DNA of 21,265 bases from Acanthamoeba lenticulata (Eukaryota > Discosea > Longamoebia > Acanthamoebidae), in assembly GCA_002179805.1 (NCBI GenBank), contig NAVB01000666.1, positions 1 through 21,265 on the forward strand, written 5' to 3'. Below, one piece after another: positions 10,101-17,790 of this stretch (position 1 is the stretch's first letter; each line of letters begins with the position of its first letter). The notes under the pieces are model-generated. The model had not been told where the DNA came from. It did no database searches and was given only the letters and a program-made list of their open reading frames with translations. Position numbers and translations under genes: made by a program.

Positions 10101-12972
10101 TCTCTGATCACAGAGGGGACGACGAACAGTTTGGGATAGGTCACGCAAAGCTTGTAATTCTGCACCCCGACACATGCAACACATGCGTGTGAGATTGTTT
10201 CCCCATAGTGGGTAGTGGTTGTTGTGTTGACGTGCGCATACCTTGTTGCTTGCTGTGATACGCCAATCGCCATTGTTGAGAGCCCCCTGGCGAACGAACT
10301 CCTTTACAGTGTGTCCGGTCCCGATCACGCACGCACCAACAATAATGGGCAGGAAACCTCGCCGAGTCAGGAAATTGTCTTACACAGACCACACACACAA
10401 AGAAACAATGCGGGCAGAGAGGTTTGTGTGTTTGAGCTGTGCACCTTGTGGAGATCGTAGCAAGTGGCTGATTGGGAAAATTGCTCGCCGTTCTTGAAGG
10501 CAAACAGACTCGCAAGCTTGGCCGGGAAAATATTCTGCTTGATCCACTTCTTCACCTGCACAAGTGAAAATGCACACATAAAGAATTGGTGACTCGGTTT
10601 AACAAAAAGGATAAGAATAAATTATTAATTTGAAATAAAGGTCCCACGTACTTGTGCAAGCCCTTCTGTGGTGGGGAAAGTCATGTGCACGGTGCGGATA
10701 TCTTTACCCCAGAGGCACAGAAGCCCACCCTGGCAGGACCCCAAACACGCACCGACCATAGAATCGAGTCCATTAAAATAAAATAAAATAAAATAAAAAC
10801 AAGGGCTCCGCAGCGCACCTCAGCCCGGCCCTTCGTCTCAACTTTCTGGTTGAGGATGAGCGCCAATGGGAGATCGATAATGCGACCAGCTTCCTGCAGC
10901 GTGGTGGAGAGCATGGCATAGGTGCATAGTTTGGGGAAGGTGAATAGGGGCGTGCAGAGGCCACATATGGGTGGCAACTGACCTTGGTGAAAAACGAAAG
11001 TCGAAAGTTTGTGACGTGGAGAGAGCCCAGCTGGCCCACTCGCGCCTAGACATTGCAGCCATGTCAGATAGATGGTGCCAGGAATGGCGACGCAGGTGCT
11101 AGAAATAATTATAATTATAATTAAAAAATAATAATTATAATTAAAAAAAAGAGAGAGAGAGAGAGAGAAAGATGTAAGCAGTTGGCACCTGGAGACCGAG
11201 CATAATGCCCTCATGGATGGTGGTAAGGCTCTCGCCGGGCAGCAGTTCCAGTTGTTGAGACGCTTCTACGGAGACGTGCCCCCTCTGAGTGTGTTTGTGC
11301 TCAGACAAAGGCTCGCATGACATGACATGACATGAACAAATAAATAAATAAATAAAGTAAATAAAAACTAAATAAAAAAAGGGCAGCACTGAACTGGCAA
11401 CGTTCGCAACAGCTGAATCTCAGGGATAAGAGATCTCGAGCTGTGCCACCCGCGCCACTTGGTCTGCTCGAGGACGCTAGTCCGCGAACTTCCATCATTC
11501 ATTTCAGCACACCGGCAATCATAGAATAGAGACTACCAAAAAGACAATAAACCAGCCCGCTAGCGCGAGCAGAGAGAGGAAGGCAACTGCAGTCCTCTCT
11601 TCTCCTTCCGGGCTGCTCCACCCTTTGAACTACCCCTACGCGCCCAAAAAGGTGCGCTTCCAGTTTTTGAGCAATTTTCATCATGCCCTTGACCGGTGTC
11701 CTGGCGACGGTCTCGTGCCTCCGGTCAAATTGACCCACAAAAGAGTCTAATTACGAGGAAATAAAATGGAGGTAAGAGATAGAGAGGGTGGTGTACCGAA
11801 TGCGGCAGGGTAAAACCTGTGTAGACTCCTGTGTCGTTGCCAATAGCGCCGCCGCCGCCGCCGCCTCGGGGAGACGTCGGTGGTGACTCGTCGCTCGAGG
11901 TTGCCCACCTTTCCTTCGATCCTGCCCGCCACTCCATCATGGAGTGTTCTCCGGGCTTCTTCCTCATCATTCGCTTACTTCGCTTCTTTTCTTTCTCTGC
12001 GGCCGGGTCGGAACGGGAGAGCGAGACGCCCTTGTCCATCGTGGCCACCAGCTGCACGGGGTCCTTGCGTACAAAGCCCGGGTCGCTGCTGTTCATCATC
12101 CGTGAGGAGTTTCGACTCATCAACTCCTCTTCTGTTGCAGGAATCGTAGCCGCTTCCTGAATGACCCACGCCTCTTCGCCCAACTCCTCGCTGAAGCCCT
12201 TGGGGAGAGCTAAATGCAGAGTGCCACGTCGCCCTTTCCTGGTGACAGACATATGTGTGTTGGACAGCCCCACACACCATGCACCATCCACCACCACCAT
12301 ACACACATATGAGACACATGTGGTTTGTGCGCAGTAATTTAGTGTTCATTACGCAGAATAAAAATAAACAAATACAGCAACAACAAATAGCCAAGAGGCC
12401 ACGATCACCCAAAATTAAAAAAACAACTCTTCTTTTGGCCGCAGAAGAGGGTTTGGTCGTTTACGCTCTCCCTCACAATGCGAGCACTGACTGTCACGGA
12501 AGAGAGAGAGAGAGAGAAACCACGTACTTGACGAACGGACGCGGACTTGCGGCTGTGCTTGCAACTCCTTTAGCCTTTGCTTGCACAGACGTGGAGCCCT
12601 TTTCCGCGAGCAGGAACGGCGATGGGTCGGAGGAGTCCGGCGACACTGCCGCAGCTGCGCTCTCTGTTGTTGGCCTTTAGCCCCGACGACCGGTACACCC
12701 TCAGTGTTGGCGCAAGAAAAAGAAAAAGAAATTTTGAGAAATAAAAAACGAAAAACGAAGGGCACGCGCCTTGCTGGAGAGAGGGGGAGGGCGTGTGAGT
12801 ACCCAGGCACCTGGCTGCGCAGCGAAGGCGCGTTTTTACAGAGGCTGCTGGGGCAGGTCTCTGCCTCCAGAGAAGACTTTGGCGATAACGAAAACGTTTC
12901 AGAGGAGGACCAAGTCAGGGAATTCGCACACTGGCTTGTTGGTGAACCAGCTTGGTGAGGTTCGTCGTTCAT
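125..12972 (-). CDS. pats1: Pats1-like Roco protein kinase: GRAM - pseudo-myotubularin - LRR - Roc - COR - kinase - SAM
   Basis: A single gene model of 49 exons encodes 2673 residues, and the reading phase agrees at every junction I placed. I chose the ATG at 12972 because its exon (12803-12972, starting MNDEPHQ) joins in phase to 12528-12674 and then 11797-12238. The stop is at 125. Domain order is: disordered N terminus (1-253), GRAM/PH (about 254-410), myotubularin-type domain (about 411-1020), 14 LRRs (about 1025-1430), Roc GTPase (about 1435-1660), COR (about 1661-2000), Cys/His linker, TKL-type kinase (about 2050-2330), low-complexity linker and SAM (about 2588-2655). This is the layout of Dictyostelium discoideum Pats1, a Roco protein implicated in cytokinesis, except that Pats1 ends in WD40 repeats. 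The expected role is cytosolic or membrane-associated signalling in which Roc-COR controls the kinase. Least certain are exon 4 (11640-11687) and the first two exons. An annotation pipeline could well have split this gene. Confidence 0.85.
1228..2585 (-). other. TKL-type protein kinase domain, catalytic residues intact
   Basis: Six exons (2495-2585, 2268-2365, 2097-2186, 1855-2002, 1429-1761, 1228-1323) give all kinase motifs: IGEGSFSVVYKG glycine loop, VAVK (Lys about 2081), HPNIIMMAGF, VHRDLKSPN (Asp about 2182, Asn about 2187), KIADFGLS (Asp about 2205), WLAPEV in place of the usual WMAPEV, KADSYSFGIILWELL, and a final EKRPDF block. Nothing required for catalysis is missing. The KSPN loop and APEV sequence fit the TKL group, where Roco and MAP3K-like kinases fall. 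Expected Ser/Thr specificity is inferred. Confidence 0.93.
2682..2939 (-). other. Cys/His-rich COR-to-kinase linker
   Basis: Exons 2857-2939 and 2682-2786 encode VPCIHCLECGKKRP, then SLEDCR, EVYAHCSPVIAVRYDHL and VPDVALTDL. The PCxHCxxC cluster plus later Cys and His residues could bind zinc. Similar PCxHC elements are found after COR in several Roco proteins (family knowledge). Zinc binding is inferred. The 2857-2939 exon has no long open frame around it and is easily missed. Confidence 0.65.
3045..4482 (-). other. COR (C-terminal of Roc) domain
   Basis: Six exons follow the Roc domain: 4291-4482, 4052-4191, 3736-3969, 3434-3651, 3244-3342 and 3045-3132. Recognisable COR blocks are PPVLTWDEMREVAKRCGV, LYAATQLLHNLGSLVHF, LRNLVVLDPQWLTKVMATV, FDIAITLN then FSLLPSLLPEQ, and YQFEFIPKGFFAKIMVRLL. 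COR mediates dimerisation in Roco proteins. The intron at 4192-4290 is 99 nt with no in-frame stop, so retained or spliced forms are both translatable. I placed the intron before FSLLPSLLP at 3652-3735; a GTAAGA donor within it (about 3711) was not used because it breaks phase. Confidence 0.85.
3175..3195. repeat. (GT)n microsatellite in a COR intron
   Basis: About ten GT units in the intron between exons 3244-3342 and 3045-3132. Confidence 0.8.
4574..5652 (-). other. Roc (Ras of complex proteins) GTPase domain
   Basis: Six exons encode a full set of GTPase motifs: G1 GQENAGKTT, G2 region STDGIDIEEW, G3 LWDFAGQEIYY, G4 VGTHLD, and a G5-like VSCSLGKG. STDGIDI, DFxGQE and THxD are the forms typical of Roco GTPases rather than Ras. 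A roughly 50-residue Ser/Glu-rich insert (5150-5290) lies between G2 and G3. The domain should bind GTP and dimerise with COR to control the downstream kinase. Confidence 0.92.
5629..5652 (-). other. 24-nt microexon encoding most of the Roc P-loop
   Basis: This exon, flanked by a CATCAG acceptor and a GTATGTGG donor, supplies the codons for F-V-G-Q-E-N-A-G (first and last codons are split). Joined to 5735-5865 and 5418-5566 it makes LMFVGQENAGKTTLMKSL, a complete GxxxxGK[ST] motif. Without it the Walker A motif is lost. Confidence 0.88.
7096..7143. repeat. GA-rich simple repeat in an LRR intron
   Basis: A run of GAGA/GAAAGA ending in (GC)4 on the plus strand. It is a polypyrimidine tract on the coding strand, inside intron 7061-7154, where it could also act as part of the acceptor-side pyrimidine tract. 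Confidence 0.75.
7254..7327 (-). other. GC-AG intron
   Basis: The donor reads CTCAAG|GCAAGTG and the acceptor TGTAG|GTGCTG. Joining CTC AAG to GTG CTG CGC TTG gives FFKRLKVLRLQHNKL, an uninterrupted LRR. A GT donor in the same place would need a C-to-T change. The AG|GCAAGT context is the classical minor-class donor spliced by the major spliceosome. Confidence 0.8.
7619..10301 (-). other. Myotubularin-like phosphatase domain, predicted catalytically dead
   Basis: Eleven exons (10242-10301 through 7619-7713) give the myotubularin signature blocks in order: GDWRITASNKNYKLCVTYP, LFVVPSVIRDEEL, GRTMALCWHH, ALLRRSYDPQ, a degenerate DARP-type strand (VWVVNCDRRKKGN), VNWLYHVSKTL, DPYYRTIKGF, LIEKEWLAFGHKFGQ, DCVFQLWDY with FQFNDSFL, and FKFWATYF-like FWATYFTRWVGH at the end. 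Active members carry HCSDGWDRT at the catalytic loop; here it is QNFNGRDAV (8867-8893), so Cys is Asn (about residue 716) and Arg is Ala (about 722). A Ser/Pro-rich insert of roughly 110 residues sits near 7860-8260, before the last helix. Family knowledge says inactive myotubularins act as scaffolds or adaptors; that role here is inference. Confidence 0.88.
8867..8893 (-). other. Degenerate CX5R active-site loop of the myotubularin domain
   Basis: The codons read Q-N-F-N-G-R-D-A-V where active myotubularins have H-C-S-D-G-W-D-R-T. The nucleophile position is AAC (8888-8890) and the phosphate-binding Arg position is GCC (8870-8872). Flanking sequence (VVV before; STIVSLAQVCVDPYYRT after) aligns without gaps, so the change is not caused by a misplaced splice site: exon 8770-8910 contains the whole loop. 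Confidence 0.9.
10773..10799. repeat. (AAAAT)n microsatellite in an intron
   Basis: Five tandem AAAAT-type units lie in the intron between exons 10819-10893 and 10652-10729. Confidence 0.8.
11101..11170. repeat. AT-rich block with GA dinucleotide run inside an intron
   Basis: Repeated TAATTATAATTA-like units are followed by A8 and a (GA)n run of about 18 nt. The block lies in the intron between the two GRAM exons 11189-11284 and 10983-11045. Confidence 0.7.
11285..11639 (-). other. Longest intron of the Roco gene, repeat-rich
   Basis: This 355-nt interval between the predicted exons 4 and 5 contains four tandem CATGA units (11316-11335) and an A/T-rich TAAA repeat (11341-11379). A GC-rich stretch at about 11385-11500 is open in two minus frames and could hide a small exon, but I found no in-phase splice pair. 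Confidence 0.45.
11797..12972 (-). other. Roco protein N-terminal low-complexity region (exons 1-3)
   Basis: Exons at 12803-12972, 12528-12674 and 11797-12238 encode about 253 residues rich in Ser, Ala, Pro, Lys and Arg, including a basic stretch (EKEKKRSKRMMRKK) and a six-Gly run. Joins are phase 2, phase 2 and phase 0. Exon 1 uses a GG|GTACTCAC donor and exon 2 a CTAAAG|G acceptor. I recognise no fold, so the region is probably disordered. The intron between exons 2 and 3 (12239-12527) is 289 nt, long for this gene. The start codon rests on reading-frame logic alone. Confidence 0.55.
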
Positions 12973-13180
12973 GTAAATTAACGCAGAACGTAGTTGGCAG
13001 TTCAACAGAACGCGCTAAGTTGCTGTGGTCTCCGGGCTATCAACGTTGTCTCTATTTGTGCCCCCAGCTCGCTTCCAGAATGAAAGGTGCTTCGGGAGCG
13101 GCTGTGCTAAATAAACAAACGACCAACGCCGTTTTTCTGTTCGTTGAGACAAGATTTTTTTGTGGCGCGAGGGGGGAAGG
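12973..13180. other. Short intergenic gap between the small gene and the Roco gene
   Basis: These 208 nt should hold the 3' UTR of the small gene and the promoter and 5' UTR of the Roco gene. I see no AATAAA on the minus strand and no clear TATA box. Confidence 0.4.
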
Positions 13181-13448
13181 TCAGGGAAGGTCGGTGAGGC
13201 TCTTCTTCGGCGGGGGTCCGTTGCCAATGACTGTGTGGCCACCCTTGTGAACTTTTTTCTGACCTTGCGCCGCGGGGTCGTTCCAACCCACTTTGCCGCC
13301 AACCTTCTTCCTTTCCGGCTCAGCGGGTGGCTGTGAGGAGGGGGGGTTATGTTAGAGAATGTCACACAAAACACCAATCAAGGGGTACACTTGCTCTTCC
13401 ACGAACCTTCGCCAGCTCTTCGAACTTGCTCTTCAAATTGGAAGCCAT
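13181..13448 (-). CDS. Small basic hypothetical protein, 63 residues, two exons
   Basis: Exon 1 (13407-13448) starts at ATG and encodes MASNLKSKFEELAK. A GTTCGT donor and CACAG acceptor remove 76 nt. Exon 2 (13181-13330) encodes PPAEPERKKVGGKVGWNDP, then a Lys- and Gly-rich stretch with HTVIGNGPPPKK, and stops with TGA. The join is phase 0. There is no signal peptide, membrane segment or catalytic motif, and I do not recognise the family. I considered that these exons might be the 5' end of the Roco gene, but the TGA at 13181-13183 and the separate ATG at 12972 argue for an independent gene. The Lys/Pro-rich composition suggests a disordered binding peptide, which is inference. Confidence 0.6.
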
Positions 13449-13544
13449 GCCTTTCTTTCTCTCTTTTGTGTTTATTCCTCTCTCTCCTCCACACTTTTTT
13501 AGTTTTACTTCTTGTGCTGCAGGCCTCCTGTCGCCTTAACTTCC

Positions 13545-13550
13545 TTTATT
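13545..13550 (-). terminator. Possible AATAAA polyadenylation signal of the methyltransferase-like gene
   Basis: The minus strand reads CATAAATAAAGG about 90 nt beyond the stop at 13638. It sits in the 189-nt gap before the small gene (start 13448), so 3' end formation would have to occur within about 100 nt of the next start codon. The position fits, but polyadenylation signals in this organism may be degenerate. Confidence 0.35.
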
Positions 13551-13637
13551 TATGTTACCGGCCGGTACGCAAACCCCCTTTGGCAAGTTTGTGTTGTGGT
13601 GAACGCGACCATCACGGGCGCTTCTTCTTACCGCTCG

Positions 13638-15130
13638 TCACCACCGCCTATGGTTTTTGAGCTTCTTCTTCAGTGGTGGGTCCAAAACGGTCGTGTCTTG
13701 CTTTAGGGAATCACGGTCAGGTTTGCTCTTCGGATTGAAGGCAGCTAGCGATTGCAAGGTGAAGGGCTTCTCTGCCACGTCATAAAGGGCCAAGATTGGG
13801 GCATGGTAGTGTGACCTGTTTTTGGCGCCGAGAGAAAAGAGGAGGCAGAGGAGGAAGGAAGAAGAGTGAGGAATGCAGCAAGTCTCTATGGAGAGAGTGG
13901 TGGCTCGAGAGAGAGAGACCGCTTCCAGTCGTGGATGGCTAGTGTTGCGTCAGGCGCCAGATATCGCCACACAGCTTTAGCACACGAAGCGCGAGCCCTA
14001 CACCACCCGATTCTCATTTAGTCTTGCCGCTTGACAGTTGAGGACTAAAGAGTCGTTGCTTGTGTTGCACAGGGAACAGTCTCACAGTCTCCTCGTTGTT
14101 TCTTCAAGTGTGAGGACACGTACCGGCCATCTATGAAAGCAAAATCGAATGTCGATATGTTGACAGTTTTGATCGTGTCCACGTAGGCTTTAAAAACAGA
14201 GTACGAGCCATCACCGTAGGCCGTGGAGCCTGTTTTTGTGTGCAGCAGCAGCAGCCGTGTTATAAACGTTGGGGTGCATCCCTCAAGGTGCATAGAAGGG
14301 CTTTACCGAAGGAGTTCCACGCAACGGGAGCGCAGATCAGGTTGACGTTGGTGTAGCCACCTTCGGCGATGGCTGTCCACAGTTTCTTGCACCAACCCTC
14401 ATTGTGCTCAATCGAGGTCACTTCGGCCCGTCACTCCACTGATTAGTGTTACGAAGTTTACATCATTTTTCACGTCTGTACATGTACCTTGCCTGGCAAA
14501 GTGTGCAGCACATAGCGTTGAGCCTCCACTGCCGTACTCGATGTAGTTCTGGATCGGAGCCTTTTCTTTAAGAAGCTTGACGAAGCCAACTTGGTCTGCT
14601 CGCCCCATCCACAGCTGCCTGCAGGCGTCTGGCAGGTCTATATCTTCCACTTCTTCTTTTAGTTGTTGTTGGGCTCTTCGTGCGCTCTGGGTTCTCTTCT
14701 CCCACTCCCGCTTGGCGACTTCGTTGTTGATCTTTGCTCTCTTTGTTCGCTGCAGTTGTTCCTCACTTGCTGTGACCGGCACCGTCACAGCATCCATCCT
14801 CAAGCCTCTGGCCATCTTGAGCTCCTCTTCCTCGTCCTCCTCCTCTGCCTCAATATACGTGTCCAGTGAATCGAAGGAGTGGGATGGTGGGATGCTTCCT
14901 GCTTTGAGGCGAAGAAGGATGGGAGAATGGCCGTTGTCCGCCACCTCGAGTTCTGTTGGGGATGTGTCCGCCGAAGACGTGTTCAAGGCCACCTCGGCCA
15001 CCGCGCCCACTCGCTGTGCCGAGTAGTGAATGGTTGTGGGTACCATAAGTGCCAACAAGTGATTCCTCAAGCAGATGAAGGAAGCTGCCACCACTAGCCC
15101 CAGCAAACATGCCACCACAGCTCTAACCAT
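13638..15130 (-). CDS. Single-pass membrane protein with class I methyltransferase-like domain
   Basis: Five exons (14488-15130, 14307-14420, 14124-14229, 13920-13997, 13638-13815) encode 372 residues with all phases consistent. Residues about 5-34 form a hydrophobic N-terminal segment after one Arg, suggesting a type II signal anchor. An acidic run (EAEEEDEEEE) and a basic coiled-coil-like stretch rich in Lys, Arg, Glu and Gln follow. The C-terminal domain carries IEYGSGGSTLCAAHFA (motif I, nucleotide-binding loop), VTSIEHNEGWCKKL (post-motif acidic residue), FDFAFIDGRARASCAKAV and LAIHDW. This pattern is seen in S-adenosylmethionine-dependent methyltransferase-like proteins; the substrate is unknown. 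I chose ATG 15130 because the upstream in-frame codon at 15154 is GTG. A luminal (Golgi or ER) location is inferred from the anchor. Confidence 0.8.
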
Positions 15131-15382
15131 ACGGCTGGCTGAGAGGACCTGCACAACATCAAATTTAAGGATTTTTGGTTCGGTGTGCCAGTATCAAGTC
15201 TTGGCAGTACCATTAACCAAGCAATGAAGGGCAGCTCTTGCCCCTGCTCTTGTTTCTTGTTCTCTTCTTCTTGGCACTCACGAAAAAGCACGTGCGGGTC
15301 CACTTTGCTAAAACTGGCCGCAGGCCACAAAAATGGAAATAGATGATAAAAAAATCCTATTTTGTTTATGCAAAAGGTGTGG
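15131..15382. other. Intergenic gap between SUMO protease and methyltransferase-like genes
   Basis: These 252 nt separate the protease stop (15383) from the next ATG (15130), both on the minus strand. No ORF, RNA gene or clear promoter motif is visible. It must contain the 3' end of one transcript and the start of the next. Confidence 0.45.
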
Positions 15383-17790
15383 TCAAGGTGGCGGCTCGGT
15401 CCTACGCGCGACTTTGGCGCGCTTGATCTCAACGCTTGGTTCCTTGGTTCGACCGGCAGCAGTTCGAGTCGTCCTGGCGGTCTGACCCACACCACCCGGG
15501 GGTGAAGAAGTTCTGGGGCCTGACGCATTCGCGCCGTCGCCGTCAACCACCACCGCCGCCGCGCCTTCTTCTTCGCGCACGACGGCGGGAGGCCGCGCGT
15601 CGGCACGCGGCGTGTGACGGCCAGCGAGCTTCAGGCGGAGAGATGGGTGGGGATCGAGCAGCGAGTCCGGCGAGTCAGTCCGTGCGAGCGCAAGCCAATC
15701 GTCGTTGTCGAGTCCCCCTTTCGCGTCCTTGGCCGTGGTGCTGTTGTCTTGGTCTTCCGCTTCAAGGGAGACCTCCAGCAAGACGTCCCGCGGGCTCTGC
15801 TGAAGAGACTCATCGTCGTCAAGATAAATCTTGCTTTCGTCGTTGTCGCCCTTCTCGAGCTTCACCGCGTCCTCTGCCGTTCCGGCTCTCTGCCCCACAA
15901 TTTCGTTGTCCGCGTTGATGAGCACGATCCACTTGTTCTGGCTGCCACCCTTACCTTCCCCCTTGTCCCGCTTGCGCTTCCTCTGCTTTCTCGTCGGCTT
16001 CTCTTCTTCAGCCGACGGCGGCGGTGGTTGTAGTTGTGGTGGCGGTGATGGTGGAAGCGACAGCAGCGGCGATGGCGTCGGCTGTTGTTGCGCTTCGTCT
16101 TCCGGGGGAAAGAGAAGAGGCGAGAGAGACAGCGATGACGAGAAGGCAGATAACGATGATGATGATGATGACGACAACGAGAGGGATGGACGATGATGTG
16201 AACCGGGCTCAGCTGTCGCTGAGGGTCGGTGTGGCACCACCAAGTCCTCGGCTTCCTGCGAGAGGTTGATGGGCGGAGAGGAGCCGGGCAGCTGGAGGGC
16301 GCTGCCCTTGTCCGCCCACTTGCCCGTGGCCCCTTTTCGCCCGTAGTCGCACTTGGTCTTTGTGAAGGTGGCGGCTGGCGACGGCCTCGAGCCCCCGTCG
16401 GCGGGCAAGGCTCTCGTCGGTGTTATCGACGTCGTCGGAGCCGGCCTGGAGGTCTGGGCAACAGTCATCTTCAATGGTGTCGTTGGCGCAGTCTCTAGTG
16501 GCGACGGCAGATCGGGCGGCATTAGTCGCTTGGGCTCGATCCGCCCGATTCGTAGCGTGGGGGAGTCGGAAACGGGAGCGAAAAGTCCTGCCACGGTTTT
16601 CCGCGTTGGCGTCGACGTTTCCCGCACGATTTTCACGTCGTCGTCGTCATCACCATTGTCACCTCCACCATCGGCATTGTTGCCTTTTGTGCCGCCTTCC
16701 TCGGGCGGCGTGGCCTTCACCGGCGCCAAAGGAGGCCGATCGACGTCCTGTTGGCCCGCTGGCCGCTCCTCTGTTCGCTGCTTCTTGCGGCTGCTCTCCG
16801 CGGCCACTTCGTCTTGAGGGACCTCGTCTTCGATGACCACCTCGGCCGCTTCGTTCGACGCCGCAGGTCCACTACTCCGCTTCCGCCGCTTGCCGCTCGA
16901 CCCGGCCGCAACGACACAAGCGACGGCGGCAGCGGCGTCGATGACCTCATCGAGCTCCTCTTCCTCCTCCAGGCTCTTCTGTGAGTTGGCCACGAGGACC
17001 TCATACTGGGCCTGCTCTTGCATCTCTTGTTGGTGGCGCTCGTTCTGCCTCTTTCGCCAACGTCTTCGCCGGCGCTTCTTGGTGCTGACATTCCCAGATG
17101 TATCGTTGCTGTTCTCCTCCTCTCTGTCCTCATCGTCGCCCTCTTCTTGGTTCTTGTCATCTGATGAGTGCTGCTGTTGCTGTCGGTCGTGGCCGAAAGC
17201 CTCAGGTTCCCCGACATGCAGGTCTTGTACGCTGAAGTGAAGGTCGCTGGGGGAGCCGGTCATCAACGAATCCTCGCTTTCGCAGGCTGGCTCGCGAGTG
17301 CGGTCATCGTACTCCACTGGCAGCAGCATGTCTGTTCGCGCGAGGCTTCCGCGCTTGAATATGAACTCTTCCCCGTCCCCCTGGCTGGGTAGTTGCGTGT
17401 CTTCTTCTCCGTCTTCTTCAACTTCTTCCTGCATGGGCTCTGCCTTCTCCTGTCCTGCCTCGTCGTCGCTGCTTGCTTCGTCGAGGAGACTTGGCACTTG
17501 TCGGTCGCTCTGCTGCGGGTGGTGATCATCCTGCGCAGCCTCCACCCGTCGCTTATCGGCGTCTACAGTGGCCAGCTGCTCAGTGTCCATCTCTCGCTCC
17601 TTGTCCCTGCCCTCGGGGGACTTGCCCTCCTCCTCCTCCTTCATCTTCTCCTCCTTTTCCTGTTCATGACCGTCGGTCACTGCTGTGGTGATCGCAGCGA
17701 CGGCGGTGGTGGTCGCTTCGGAGGCTGCCTCCGTCGTGGAGGTAGAGGTGGAGGTGCCCTCGGCTTCGGTCTGCTCCTCAACTGGGTTCT
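15383..17790 (-). other. Charged low-complexity C-terminal tail with SUMO-interaction-like motifs
   Basis: About 800 residues after the catalytic domain are rich in Glu, Asp, Lys, Ser, Pro and Arg, with basic KKRRRRRWRKRQ-like and KRKRDK stretches that could be nuclear-localisation signals. Two segments look like SUMO-interaction motifs: DDDDDVKIV (core 16625-16636) and EVVIEDE (16823-16840). Other hydrophobic cores next to acids are WIVLI and VVVDGDG. The frame is open for over 2.4 kb, far longer than the antisense frames across it, which supports its being coding. Confidence 0.75.

Larger units (their letters stand above)
10445..11284 (-). other. GRAM/PH domain of the Roco protein
   Basis: Five small exons (11189-11284, 10983-11045, 10819-10893, 10652-10729, 10445-10555) join in phase 0. 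They give the GRAM hallmarks in order: a LLPGE strand, then GSLHVTNFRLSFF (family consensus G-x-L-x-[VI]-TNyRLxF), a DLPLALI strand, and LCLWGKDIRTVHMTF, which matches the cysteine-lysine-aspartate-arginine strand of myotubularin PH-GRAM domains. In active myotubularins this domain binds phosphoinositides and precedes the phosphatase, as it does here. A membrane-targeting role is inferred. Confidence 0.8.

Noticed and set aside
11400..11475. Possible tRNA on the minus strand
   Set aside because: The GC-rich segment resembled a tRNA at first sight, but no T-loop GTTCGAAT-like box or cloverleaf pairing could be found.
125..12972. Separate genes for the phosphatase, LRR, Roc-COR and kinase parts
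   Set aside because: Every intermediate exon joins in phase with no stop, no internal promoter-sized gap and a domain order known from Pats1.
15131..15154. Upstream GTG start for the methyltransferase-like protein
   Set aside because: A nuclear eukaryotic gene would use ATG; the ATG at 15130 directly precedes the hydrophobic anchor.
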